Program-made: the position numbers and the translations under genes
NCBI GenBank assembly: GCA_900544175.1
Contig: UQUN01000025.1
Location: forward strand, 1-39,323
Direction: 5' to 3'
DNA length: 39,323 bases
Origin: an uncultured Alistipes sp.
GTDB lineage: Bacteria > Bacteroidota > Bacteroidia > Bacteroidales > UBA932
The notes under the pieces: model-generated
Databases searched by the model: none
What the model was told of the DNA's origin: nothing
What the model saw: the letters and a program-made list of their open reading frames with translations, nothing else
Part shown: in pieces, positions 1 through 9,036 of the stretch
How positions within the stretch are numbered: position 1 is the stretch's first letter
How the letters are laid out: the number at the start of each line of letters is the position of its first letter

Positions 1-20
1 TATTCAGAACATATAAAAAT

Positions 21-48
21 AGCAATTCAGCAAATTTGCCGAATTGCT
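21..48 (-). terminator. Intrinsic terminator of the dnaE-fbp-transporter-ychF run
   Basis: An 8 bp perfect inverted repeat (AGCAATTC at 21-28 and GAATTGCT at 41-48) encloses a loop that is itself partly self-complementary. On the minus strand the hairpin is followed directly by an ATTTTTAT tract. It lies 25 bases beyond the ychF stop, the right place for a rho-independent terminator. Confidence 0.75.
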
Positions 49-73
49 ACTCATTGATAATCAGCCGTATCTC

Positions 74-1174
74 CTATACGTTGAAAAGAAAGTGCATAAT
101 ATCCCCGTCCTCAACGACATAGTCCTTGCCTTGCACCGTCAGCTTGCCTGCGGCACGGCACTCGGCTTCAGAGCCGTATTTGACAAAATCATCATACTTG
201 ATAACCTCCGCACGTATGAATCCCTTCTCGAAATCAGAGTGGATGACCCCTGCAGCCCTCGGAGCCTTGTCACCCTTATTGATAGTCCAGGCTCTCACTT
301 CCGGCTCGCCTGCCGTGAAATAAGTCCGCAACCCAAGCAGGTCATAGGCCGCACGCACCAGACGCTCGATACCGGAATGATCCAGACCCAGCTCCCCGAG
401 GAACATCTGACGCTCCTCATAGCTTTCCAGTTCTGCAATCTCGGATTCTATTTTGGCTGCTATGACCAGCACTCCGGCATTCTCGTCCTGCACCGCCTCA
501 CGTACCCTGTCCACATACACATTGCCATTTGCCGCAGACGCCTCGTCAACATTGCAGACATACAGCACTGGCTTAGCTGTAAGCAGGAAGAATTCCCGTG
601 CGATTTTCTCGTCTTCAGCATTGTCCAGCACAACAGTACGGGCAGATCTGCCGGCAAGCAGAGCCTCCCTGTACCGGGAAAGCACCTCGCAGGCTTTCTT
701 CGCGTGCTTGTCTCCTCCTGTGGCCTGCTTCTGAAGCTTGCCCAGACGGCTCTCGACGGTCTCCAGATCCTTGAGCTGAAGCTCGAGGTCGATGATTTCC
801 TTGTCCCTCACCGGATCCACACTTCCGTCGACATGAGTGACATTCGGATCATCGAAGCAGCGCAGCACATGCAGGATGGCATCGGTCTCGCGGATATTGG
901 CCAGGAACTGATTGCCCAGTCCCTCTCCCTTGCTGGCACCTTTAACCAGACCGGCTATATCCACAATCTCTACTGTGGCCGGAACGACTCTCCTCGGATG
1001 TACAATACTCTCAAGTACCTGAAGTCTCTCGTCAGGCACTGTTGTAGAGCCGATATTCGGCTCAATGGTACAGAACGGGAAATTGGCCGCCTGAGCCTTT
1101 CCCGAGCTGATACAGTTGAAAAGTGTGGACTTGCCCACATTGGGAAGTCCTACTATACCGCATTTTAAAGACAT
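74..1174 (-). CDS. ychF: Redox-regulated ribosome-associated ATPase YchF/OLA1
   Basis: This 366-residue protein is a full-length YchF, an Obg-family P-loop protein that prefers ATP to GTP and associates with ribosomes. The G1 motif GLPNVGKST lies near residues 9-17. The base-specificity motif reads NVDE rather than NKxD, which is the YchF hallmark behind its ATP preference. The C-terminal TGS domain ends in the usual MHFLFNV. The ATG at 1174 gives the standard YchF N-terminus (MSLKCGIVGLPNVG). It is the last gene of a four-gene minus-strand run, 17 bases after the transporter stop, and is followed by a terminator. No broken or missing motif is visible. Confidence 0.97.
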   Translation of the reverse strand: MSLKCGIVGLPNVGKSTLFNCISSGKAQAANFPFCTIEPNIGSTTVPDERLQVLESIVHPRRVVPATVEIVDIAGLVKGASKGEGLGNQFLANIRETDAILHVLRCFDDPNVTHVDGSVDPVRDKEIIDLELQLKDLETVESRLGKLQKQATGGDKHAKKACEVLSRYREALLAGRSARTVVLDNAEDEKIAREFFLLTAKPVLYVCNVDEASAANGNVYVDRVREAVQDENAGVLVIAAKIESEIAELESYEERQMFLGELGLDHSGIERLVRAAYDLLGLRTYFTAGEPEVRAWTINKGDKAPRAAGVIHSDFEKGFIRAEVIKYDDFVKYGSEAECRAAGKLTVQGKDYVVEDGDIMHFLFNV

Positions 1175-1191
1175 ATCTGGATCTTAACTAT

Positions 1192-2847
1192 CTACAATAC
1201 CATCAACTGGGCCACTATGACCCTCAAAAACATCGACAGTGGATAGACCGTCGCATAAGCCACCGCAATCCTGGACTCGTCAAAAGTACTGTTCATGAAC
1301 GCAAGGGCGGTAGGATTTGTGTGGGAACCACATACGAGTCCTGATATGGAATAATAGTCTATCTTGAAAACAAGCCTTGCTATCAGGACGACACAAATAA
1401 GAGGAATTACCGTCACAAGGAATCCGTACAGTATCCACATATAACCGCCACCCATCAGCGCCTCCACGAACCCCTCTCCGGCTCCAAGCCCGACGGCTGC
1501 AAGGAAAAGCGATATGCCGACCTCACGCAACATCATGTTCGAACTCGCCGTCGTATAAGTCACCATACCGAGATTCGGGCCGAAACGGGCAATGATAATT
1601 GCCACAACCAAAGAACCGCCTGCAAGACCGAGCTTGAGCGGCTGGGACAGTCCCGGCAGCATGATAGGGATGGAACCTACGATTATACCGAGAAATATTC
1701 CGATGAATATGGGTACAAGTTTGGGCTCGCGCAGCTTCTTCGCCTGATTGCCGACCAGCTGTGCCACTTTATGGATGGCCTCCTGATTGCCCACAACCAT
1801 GATACGGTCCCCTATCTGAAGGTGCAGATGAGGATCGGCCGTAAGGTCTATACCGGCACGGTTGACTCTGGTGATATTGAGACCGAACTGAGCCCGGATA
1901 TTGAGTTCCCCCAAGCTCTTCCCGTTGATATCGCTGTTGGTCACGACAAGCCTGCGGGAAACCAGATTGGTATCCAGCTTTTCCCAGGAACCCTGATCCA
2001 TGTCTATCTTTTTACCGATAAATGCGCTTACTACGTCCGCATTGGCCATAGAAGTGATTACAAGCAATTTGTCTCCGGCATTGACAACTGAGTCCGAGGT
2101 CGGTATCTCCATCCTTCCGTCAGCGTGATACTGGCGCGAAACTACAAAATGGCGGTTCAGCAGACTGTCCACCTCGTATATTGTCCTTCCGAATATGGAC
2201 TCGTTGCGTACTTCCACCGATATCATGCAGGCACTGTCCTTCGAGGTCTCCTCCTTCTCTATCTCCTCCTTCTCTTTCTTGAGATTTACGCGGAAGACGG
2301 CACGTGCTGCAAGAAGCGTGAGGATCACACCTATGACTCCAAGCGGATAAGCGACGGCATACCCGGTGGCTATGCTGGGATCCTCCATTCCGGTCATCTC
2401 CGCCACTGTCTGCTGGGCCGCACCGAGTCCGGGCGTATTGGTTACGGCACCGGACATGACTCCGACCATCGTAGACATCGGAGTCCCGGTTATAAAATGG
2501 ATAGCCACAGTTATACCGACACCAAGCAGCACTACGGACACGGCCAGAAGATTGAGGCGCAGTCCGCCTTTCTTGAATGACGCGAAGAAACCGGGCCCCA
2601 CCTGCAGTCCAAGGGAAAACACAAATAGAATCAGTCCGAAATCACTTATGAAACTCCTGACAGAACCGTTGATCGTAAATCCGAAATGTGACAGAATAAT
2701 GCCGACGAACAGTATCCACGTAACTCCGAGGGAGACACCGAGGATCTTTATCTTCCCCAGCATTATTCCCAACGCTATTACGATAGACACTACCAATATG
2801 GCATGCGCCACACTGTCCGAGAACAAAAGCGAGTCCAACCAGTTCAT
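1192..2847 (-). CDS. AspT/YidE-type membrane transporter with two RCK_C domains
   Basis: This is a polytopic membrane protein of about 551 residues. Two blocks of hydrophobic helices, each the duplicated YidE/YbjL domain of the aspartate-alanine exchanger (AspT) family, flank a soluble centre. The centre carries two TrkA_C (RCK_C) ligand-binding domains, roughly residues 200-370. Relatives exchange aspartate and alanine or export small anions; the substrate here cannot be read from sequence. I prefer the ATG at 2847 (MNWLDSLLF); an upstream in-frame TTG at 2862 would add five residues. The gene lies 17-32 bases after fbp, but a good -7 box at 2868-2875 suggests it may also have its own promoter. 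Confidence 0.88.
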   Translation of the reverse strand: MNWLDSLLFSDSVAHAILVVSIVIALGIMLGKIKILGVSLGVTWILFVGIILSHFGFTINGSVRSFISDFGLILFVFSLGLQVGPGFFASFKKGGLRLNLLAVSVVLLGVGITVAIHFITGTPMSTMVGVMSGAVTNTPGLGAAQQTVAEMTGMEDPSIATGYAVAYPLGVIGVILTLLAARAVFRVNLKKEKEEIEKEETSKDSACMISVEVRNESIFGRTIYEVDSLLNRHFVVSRQYHADGRMEIPTSDSVVNAGDKLLVITSMANADVVSAFIGKKIDMDQGSWEKLDTNLVSRRLVVTNSDINGKSLGELNIRAQFGLNITRVNRAGIDLTADPHLHLQIGDRIMVVGNQEAIHKVAQLVGNQAKKLREPKLVPIFIGIFLGIIVGSIPIMLPGLSQPLKLGLAGGSLVVAIIIARFGPNLGMVTYTTASSNMMLREVGISLFLAAVGLGAGEGFVEALMGGGYMWILYGFLVTVIPLICVVLIARLVFKIDYYSISGLVCGSHTNPTALAFMNSTFDESRIAVAYATVYPLSMFLRVIVAQLMVL

Positions 2848-2867
2848 AAATTTTTTAAACAAGTGCG

Positions 2868-2875
2868 CAAATGTA
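2868..2875 (-). promoter_or_regulatory. Bacteroidota -7 box (TACATTTG) before the AspT-like gene
   Basis: The minus strand reads TACATTTG, an exact TAnnTTTG match, just downstream of the fbp stop and about 20 bases before the ATG at 2847. No clear -33 TTTG lies at the usual 19 base spacing. It may be an internal operon promoter or chance. Confidence 0.4.
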
Positions 2876-2879
2876 GCAC

Positions 2880-4856
2880 TTATTTACTTCTGGAAGGAAT
2901 ATTTTTTTCAAAAATAAGACCGGACCTATAGGCCGAGAGAAGGCGCTTCAGATCTTTTATCTGCTCTTTCAGCTCTTTACCGACATCTGTATCACCGACT
3001 TTTGTACGTTTGTCCACATATTCGACAACCCTGTTGAGTGATTTGATGTCCACACCGTCACGGACAGCTTTTTCAATGGACTTGAAAGGTTCATGCTGAG
3101 CCAGCATAAGACCGTATGAGTTGTATATCAATGTATAACCGGCGATACCCGTCTCCGACTGGTAGGCTTTGGAGAAACCGCCGTCAATGACCAGAAGTTT
3201 TCCACCGGCCTTTATCGGGGACTCTCCCTTCTTGGTCTTGACCGGCACATGTCCGTTTATAATGTGGGTATGCTCTCCTTCCAGATCGAACTCCTTAAGT
3301 ATCATCTCGCAGATGTCCTTGCGGTCCTTGTACTGGGAATAGTATCCGAGAGTCTCCTTGTGAGTCTCTTTCTCCGCTATGAAATATCTCTCGAACGTGG
3401 CCATCTTGTCCTTGTCAAACGGAGGCGCATACGGACCGCACCACAGATACCACATGAAATCCCTGGCATAGTTCTTATACTTCTCGTCCTTGTCCTCGTA
3501 ATACGCGGCCCTTGCAACCTTGTCCACCATATCGAAAAGAGCCTTGCCCTTGTAGGGACGGCCCATTATCGTGAGCTCTCTGAACGAGCCGTCCTCATTG
3601 AGCGGCATGGATGCGTGGAAAAGAAGGTTCGAGTTACGCACAAGGTAAAGCGACCCCTTGGAGTAAAGACAACGTATGTGCCTGTCCAGCTTTGTATTGT
3701 TTGTAAAGTTATTCAGCAGTTTGGCGACCACTGCCTTCTCCTCCGGAGACAGTTTGTAGGGACGGGCCGGATCCAGTGTAGGGAAATTCATGTCCTTCAT
3801 GGCATAGTCCTTACCGCCCACGTTTACCGTTCCCTTCTCGAAATCAATTTTATCCAGAAGGTTGCGGTCCGCCATTCCGAACTCCCTGCGCCGGTGTATC
3901 ACCTCCCCCTCCAACTTGAACTGAATAATCGTCATCGCCTTGTGCATCTGGGCGATGAGATTGAGGCTTTTCTCATCATATTTCGTATCGGCGTCCACCT
4001 TTGGACGAAAACACAGGCATGGATCATTGCCGTACACATCCATGGCGAAAGTAGCCAGTGGCAGCAGGTTGATACCGTATCCGTCTTCAAGTGTCTCCAG
4101 ATTGGCATACCGCAGACATATTCTAACAACATTGGCCATGCAGGCGGCACTTCCTGCCGCGGCCCCCATCCAGATTATATCGTGGTTACCCCACTGTATG
4201 TCCACATTGTGATAATCACACAGCAGATCCATGATCATGTGAGCTCCAGGTCCCCTGTCGTATATGTCACCCAGCACGTGCAGTGAATCTATGGTAAGCC
4301 TCTGTATCACGTAGGCCATGGCGCATATGAAACTGTCGGCCGAGCCTGTCTCGATTATTGTGCTGAGGATAGAGTATATGTATCCGTGCTTGTTGTTGTC
4401 ACTGAGAGACTCGTGTATGAGTTCCTCTATTATGTATGAATACTCCGGAGGAAGAGCCTTGCGCACCTTGGACCTGGTATACTTGGCGGCAGCCAGCTCC
4501 ACAACCTTTACCAGATTCACCAGATTGAGCCTGTACCACTCAGACATGTTCTTCTCCTTGGATTTTACAAGCTTGAGCCTAAGTTCAGGATAATAGATAA
4601 GAGCACACAGATCTTTCTTTTCCTCCTCTTTAAGCTGCAGTCCGAAAAGCTCGTCCACCTTGCGTCTTATAACTCCCGACGCATTACGCAGCACGTGCTG
4701 GAACGCATCATACTCTCCGTGAAGGTCCGTGACAAAATGCTCCGTTCCCTTGGGAAGATTGAGTATTGCCTCAAGATTGATAATCTCAGTGCCCGCAGCC
4801 TGTATTGTAGGAAAACTTCTTGACAGAAGCTCCAGGTATTTCAGGTCCTTTGCCAT
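2880..4856 (-). CDS. fbp: Class III fructose-1,6-bisphosphatase
   Basis: This 658-residue protein is a full-length class III (Firmicutes/Bacteroidota type) fructose-1,6-bisphosphatase. The family hydrolyses fructose 1,6-bisphosphate to fructose 6-phosphate in gluconeogenesis. It is a calcineurin-like metallophosphoesterase, and the metal-binding motifs are visible: DLHGEYDAF near residue 43, GDIYDRGP near 197, and GNHD near 224. Both metal-site aspartates and the conserved Asn-His pair are intact. The ATG at 4856 gives the normal start MAKDLKYLELLSRSFP. It lies 22 bases after dnaE on the same strand and 17-32 bases before the AspT-like gene, so it is probably co-transcribed with both. Confidence 0.97.
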   Translation of the reverse strand: MAKDLKYLELLSRSFPTIQAAGTEIINLEAILNLPKGTEHFVTDLHGEYDAFQHVLRNASGVIRRKVDELFGLQLKEEEKKDLCALIYYPELRLKLVKSKEKNMSEWYRLNLVNLVKVVELAAAKYTRSKVRKALPPEYSYIIEELIHESLSDNNKHGYIYSILSTIIETGSADSFICAMAYVIQRLTIDSLHVLGDIYDRGPGAHMIMDLLCDYHNVDIQWGNHDIIWMGAAAGSAACMANVVRICLRYANLETLEDGYGINLLPLATFAMDVYGNDPCLCFRPKVDADTKYDEKSLNLIAQMHKAMTIIQFKLEGEVIHRRREFGMADRNLLDKIDFEKGTVNVGGKDYAMKDMNFPTLDPARPYKLSPEEKAVVAKLLNNFTNNTKLDRHIRCLYSKGSLYLVRNSNLLFHASMPLNEDGSFRELTIMGRPYKGKALFDMVDKVARAAYYEDKDEKYKNYARDFMWYLWCGPYAPPFDKDKMATFERYFIAEKETHKETLGYYSQYKDRKDICEMILKEFDLEGEHTHIINGHVPVKTKKGESPIKAGGKLLVIDGGFSKAYQSETGIAGYTLIYNSYGLMLAQHEPFKSIEKAVRDGVDIKSLNRVVEYVDKRTKVGDTDVGKELKEQIKDLKRLLSAYRSGLIFEKNIPSRSK

Positions 4857-4878
4857 AACAGTTTCTCAAAGTTCAATA

Positions 4879-7800
4879 TTAAAATTTATTTTTACTGATT
4901 CTATAACGCAACCCACTGGTTTCAAGGTAATTCAGAAAATCATTCCCGATGAAGACACCGTATTTTCTGGAGAAGAACTCGACACTGACCCCCTTCTCCT
5001 TGTCATATATGTTCAGCGTCAGCATCGATTTCCCCTTGTTCTGCCTCAAAGCCTTCCTCATCCCTTGGGACAAATCGGAGGACACCATCTCAATCGGCAC
5101 ATCCACTACGATTTCCTTCACCATTGACTCCCGGACATTGGCCAGCAAAGACATGGCCCTGACCTTCGGAAAACCAGTGGATATATCCAGCCGTTTCCCG
5201 TCCTTGCCGGCATCCTTGGCCTCCACCTGCCTGAAACGTGGCGCGACATACGCTCTCAGCAGGACAAACTGATGCGGTTGCAGAAAACCGCTGAACATCT
5301 CGTATTCCTTATCGAAAAGAGTGAACGTAGTGACTCCTTTGAAATCCTCAAGAGTAAAGCGGCATATCACACCGAGACCGCTTTTCTTGGGGCGCACATC
5401 GACACTGCTCACCAGGCCCGCTATCAGCTTATCCTTGTCGAACTTCTCCCGGTCCTTGCACGAAGACACTTCCTCCACATAGTCATTCCATGCAGTAAGG
5501 TCCATATCCGTGAAGTTGTCTATCTCGAACCTGAAACGGTCCAGCGGATGGGCCGAGATGTACATTCCCACCAGCTCCTTCTCCTTCTTGAGCATCTCTA
5601 TCTGATCCAGTTCAGGCAGCACCGGCAGCGGGGGACGTGCAGTCTCTATCTCATCACCTCCACCAAAAAGGCTGTTCTTCATGGATTCTGCCGTCTTCTG
5701 GTACAGTGAGCCGTAGCGCAGCAGCAGGTCCAGGCAGGTCTCGCCCTTGCCGGCATCCATGGCGAAGGAGCCGCGGTTGATCTCCGGAAAAGAGTCAAAT
5801 GCTCCGGAATATGCCAGGGCCTCAACGCCTTTCTTGTTGACGGAAGTGGAGGGTACACGCTCCATGAAATTGAATATATCCTTGAACGGGCCGTTGTTGC
5901 GCCGCTCCTCTATGATGCTGTTCACCGCCCCTATGCCGATACCCTTGATACCGGCCATACCGAAGCGGATGTTGCCTTCCTTGTTGACAGTGAACTTGGT
6001 GTAGCTCTCGTTCACATCCGGGCCGAGAATCCTCATCCCGTTGCGGCGGCAGTCGTCCATGAACTTGGTGATCTCGTCGATGTTGTTGAGATTGTTGCTC
6101 AGGACGGCAGCCATATACTCAGCCCTGTAGTGGGCCTTGAGGTAGCCGGTCTGGTAACCGACCCAGGCGTAGCAGGTCGCATGGGACTTATTGAAAGCGT
6201 AGGAAGCGAATGCCTCCCAGTCGTTCCATATCTTGTTGAGTATATCCTTGGGATGACCGTGCTCCAGACCGCCGGCAAAGAACTCGTCCTTCAGTTCGGC
6301 CATCACCTTTATCTGCTTCTTTCCCATCGCCTTACGCAGTTTGTCGGCCTTACCTTTAGTGAACCCGGCCAGTTTCTGGGACAGCAGCATGACCTGCTCC
6401 TGATAGACCGTCACTCCGTAAGTGTCGTGAAGGTACTCCTCCATGTCCGGCAGGTCGTACTCGATCTTGCTCCGGCCGTGCTTGCGGTTTACGAAGTCGG
6501 GAATATAGTCCATAGGACCAGGACGGTAGAGGGCGTTCATCGCAATCAGGTCCTCGAATCTGGACGGCTGCAGCTCGATGAGCCATTTCTGCATACCCTC
6601 GGACTCGAACTGGAACACGCCCACTGTATCACCCCTGGAGAAAAGGGCGTAAGTCTCTGCATCATCGATTGGTATGGAATTGATGTTCAGTTCCTCCCCT
6701 CTCGACTGGCGGATATTTTCCACAGTGTCTTTCAGTATGGTCAGGGTCTTCAGTCCTAAGAAGTCCATCTTGAGCATACCGGCCGATTCGATCAGGCTGC
6801 CCTCGAACTGCGATACGAGGATGTCCTTGCCGGTCTCCTTGTCCTTGGCCGTGCTCAGAGGGATGAAGTTGGTCAGGTCGTCGCGGCCGATGATGGTGGC
6901 GCAAGCGTGTACTCCGGTATTGCGCACCGTCCCCTCCAGACGCTCGGCGTACATGAGGGTGTCGTGCACCAGCTGGTCGCCGCTGTTGAAGGCCTCCTTG
7001 AACTCCGGCACCTTTTCCAGACAAAGCTTTATGGTGGGATCCACATCCTTGGCCTCTGTCACCTTCTTCTTCTGCCCGGGATGGTCCGGATCATCTATCT
7101 CATTCTCCTTCTGCACTGTAATCTTACGGGGCACCAGCTTGGCCAGCCTGTCGGTGGTATCCAGAGAGAGCTTCTGGATACGTCCCACATCGCGGATGAC
7201 GCTCTTGGTAGCCATCGTGCCGAAGGTAATCACGTGGGAGACGTGGTCCTTGCCGTACTTGTCCTCCACGTACTTGAACACCCGGTAGCGGCCCTCGTCG
7301 TCGAAGTCGATGTCGATATCGGGCATCGAGATACGGTCCGGGTTGAGGAAACGCTCGAACAGAAGGTCGTACTTTATAGGGTCTATGTTGGTAATCGTAA
7401 GACAATATGCCACCACCGAACCGGCAGCTGAGCCTCGCCCGGGACCCACCCATACGCCCATGTTGCGGGCCGCCTTGATAAAGTCCTGCACGATGAGGAA
7501 GTAGTCCGGAAATCCCATCTTCTTGATAGTCGCCAGCTCGAAGTCGATACGCTCCCGTGTGGCCTCAGGGATGTCCTCCCCGTAGCGGATGTGTGCGCCC
7601 TCGTAGGTGAGATGGTGCAGGTAGTCGTTGGAATCGGTGAAGCCCTCCGGCAGAGGGAAGACCGGCAGGATAGGGTCGTGGTTCAGGTTGATGACCTCCA
7701 CCTTGTCCACAATCTCCAGCGTATTGGATATCACCTCCGGATGGTCTGCGAAGATGGCCGACATCTCCTCGGTGGATTTCAGGTATTCCTGCTGGGTATA

Positions 7801-8541
7801 GCGCAGGCGCTTGGGGTCATCGAAATCGGAATTGGTGCTGATGCAGATCAGGCGGTCGTGGGCCGGGCCGTCCTCCTTGCGGACGAAATGCACGTCGTTG
7901 GTAGCCACCACCTTGATGCCCAATTTCTCCGCTATCCGGAAAATGACCTCGTTGACCTGCTGCTGATGGGCGAAGGTACTCTTCTCGGCCCCCGGCACAT
8001 CGGTCTCGTGCCGCTGCACCTCTAAATAATAGTCCTCCCCGAAGATGGACCTGTACCAGGCCGCCACCTCCTCCGCTTTGGCCGTATCGCCCTCCATGAT
8101 GGCCTGAGGCACCTCGCCGCCGAGACAGGCTGAGCAGCAGACGATACCCTCGTGGTACTGCTCTATCAGCTCGTGGTCGATACGCGGCTTGTAGTAGAAA
8201 CCCTCGATGTAGGCTTTCGAGGAGAGCTTTATGAGATTGTGGTAGCCCTGCATGTTCTTGGCCAGCATGATCAGGTGGTAGGAACTCTGGTCCTCACGGC
8301 CCTTCCGGTCGAAACGGCTTGCACCTGCCACATAAAACTCGCAGCCCACGATAGGCTTCAGCGGAGCCTTCTTCTTCGCCACCGTATCGAGAAACTCCTT
8401 CACTCCGAACATGTTCCCGTGATCGGTTATCGCCAGGGCCGGCTGGCCGTTCGCCACAGCAGTATCGATCAGGTCCCCTATCTTGGACTGACCGTCAAGT
8501 ATCGAATACTGAGTGTGTACGTGCAGGTGGGCGAATGACAT
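4879..8541 (-). CDS. dnaE: DNA polymerase III alpha subunit
   Basis: This 1220-residue protein is a complete DnaE-type replicative polymerase. It begins with a PHP domain (HLHVHTQYSILDG at residues 5-17). The palm contains GPGRGSAAGS and the catalytic PDIDIDFDDEGR near residue 400. Helix-hairpin-helix and OB-fold regions follow in the last third. Length matches Bacteroidota DnaE (about 1200-1260). The ATG at 8541 is preceded by a -7 box at 8570-8577 and an approximately 22 base leader. It appears to head the dnaE-fbp-transporter-ychF run. No truncation or frameshift is seen. Confidence 0.98.
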   Translation of the reverse strand: MSFAHLHVHTQYSILDGQSKIGDLIDTAVANGQPALAITDHGNMFGVKEFLDTVAKKKAPLKPIVGCEFYVAGASRFDRKGREDQSSYHLIMLAKNMQGYHNLIKLSSKAYIEGFYYKPRIDHELIEQYHEGIVCCSACLGGEVPQAIMEGDTAKAEEVAAWYRSIFGEDYYLEVQRHETDVPGAEKSTFAHQQQVNEVIFRIAEKLGIKVVATNDVHFVRKEDGPAHDRLICISTNSDFDDPKRLRYTQQEYLKSTEEMSAIFADHPEVISNTLEIVDKVEVINLNHDPILPVFPLPEGFTDSNDYLHHLTYEGAHIRYGEDIPEATRERIDFELATIKKMGFPDYFLIVQDFIKAARNMGVWVGPGRGSAAGSVVAYCLTITNIDPIKYDLLFERFLNPDRISMPDIDIDFDDEGRYRVFKYVEDKYGKDHVSHVITFGTMATKSVIRDVGRIQKLSLDTTDRLAKLVPRKITVQKENEIDDPDHPGQKKKVTEAKDVDPTIKLCLEKVPEFKEAFNSGDQLVHDTLMYAERLEGTVRNTGVHACATIIGRDDLTNFIPLSTAKDKETGKDILVSQFEGSLIESAGMLKMDFLGLKTLTILKDTVENIRQSRGEELNINSIPIDDAETYALFSRGDTVGVFQFESEGMQKWLIELQPSRFEDLIAMNALYRPGPMDYIPDFVNRKHGRSKIEYDLPDMEEYLHDTYGVTVYQEQVMLLSQKLAGFTKGKADKLRKAMGKKQIKVMAELKDEFFAGGLEHGHPKDILNKIWNDWEAFASYAFNKSHATCYAWVGYQTGYLKAHYRAEYMAAVLSNNLNNIDEITKFMDDCRRNGMRILGPDVNESYTKFTVNKEGNIRFGMAGIKGIGIGAVNSIIEERRNNGPFKDIFNFMERVPSTSVNKKGVEALAYSGAFDSFPEINRGSFAMDAGKGETCLDLLLRYGSLYQKTAESMKNSLFGGGDEIETARPPLPVLPELDQIEMLKKEKELVGMYISAHPLDRFRFEIDNFTDMDLTAWNDYVEEVSSCKDREKFDKDKLIAGLVSSVDVRPKKSGLGVICRFTLEDFKGVTTFTLFDKEYEMFSGFLQPHQFVLLRAYVAPRFRQVEAKDAGKDGKRLDISTGFPKVRAMSLLANVRESMVKEIVVDVPIEMVSSDLSQGMRKALRQNKGKSMLTLNIYDKEKGVSVEFFSRKYGVFIGNDFLNYLETSGLRYRISKNKF

Positions 8542-8569
8542 GTTCGGATAGTTTTAAAGTTGCTGTCTG

Positions 8570-8577
8570 CAAAGTTA
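8570..8577 (-). promoter_or_regulatory. -7 box (TAACTTTG) of dnaE
   Basis: The minus strand carries TAACTTTG, an exact TAnnTTTG match, 29 bases upstream of the dnaE ATG. A convincing -33 TTTG at the standard spacing is not visible. Confidence 0.6.
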
Positions 8578-8945
8578 GCATTATTTTCTCCGCCCGGATA
8601 TAGAAAATGTAACAACCTGCTTGCAGTCCCGGACTATCCGTCAGCTCAGGTCTGGTTCTCCCCAATGAAAGGAAGGGACGTCATAACGGAAGTATCACAC
8701 ATACACCTGCTTACTACACAATGTCACTCAATGCGGATTCGGCACACTCCTGCCTTCTGGCACAGGTTATCTTTCTGACCGGACTTGTTTATGTTCAAGA
8801 CACAACCAATTAAAAGTACAATAACAGACATGACACTATGGGCTGGATTATCACAGCCTCCGAGACATGCTGCCATAAAACCGGATTATCGAAAAATGCA
8901 ACATATTTTCAGACACACTGATACTCAGAAGCTTATAAAACAAGA
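8578..8945. other. Intergenic spacer without recognised gene
   Basis: This stretch between the dnaE promoter and the terminator of the U32 gene has short open frames only. None has a recognisable product or a good start context. It is A+T richer than its neighbours. I see no tRNA, repeat array or clear small RNA in it. Confidence 0.5.
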
Positions 8946-8983
8946 CGCATTTTTCAAGCCCTCGTGAGACCATGAAAAATGCG
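8946..8983 (-). terminator. Terminator hairpin after the U32 gene
   Basis: An 11 bp perfect inverted repeat (CGCATTTTTCA at 8946-8956 and its complement at 8973-8983) has a 16 base loop with a CTC/GAG mini-stem. On the minus strand it is followed by TCTTGTTTTAT. It lies about 55 bases beyond the stop at 9037 and would end the polyprenyl synthase-U32 unit. Confidence 0.65.
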
Positions 8984-9036
8984 CTACTCTTTACACATAT
9001 CTAATAATCAGGCATTTATAAAATAGTATGCAATTC

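Noticed and set aside
44..1168. A 374-codon plus-strand frame opposite ychF.
   Set aside because: It is a shadow of ychF, with no recognisable domain and no promoter.
3249..4286. A long plus-strand frame opposite fbp.
   Set aside because: It mirrors fbp codons and has no family resemblance; fbp on the minus strand has all catalytic motifs.
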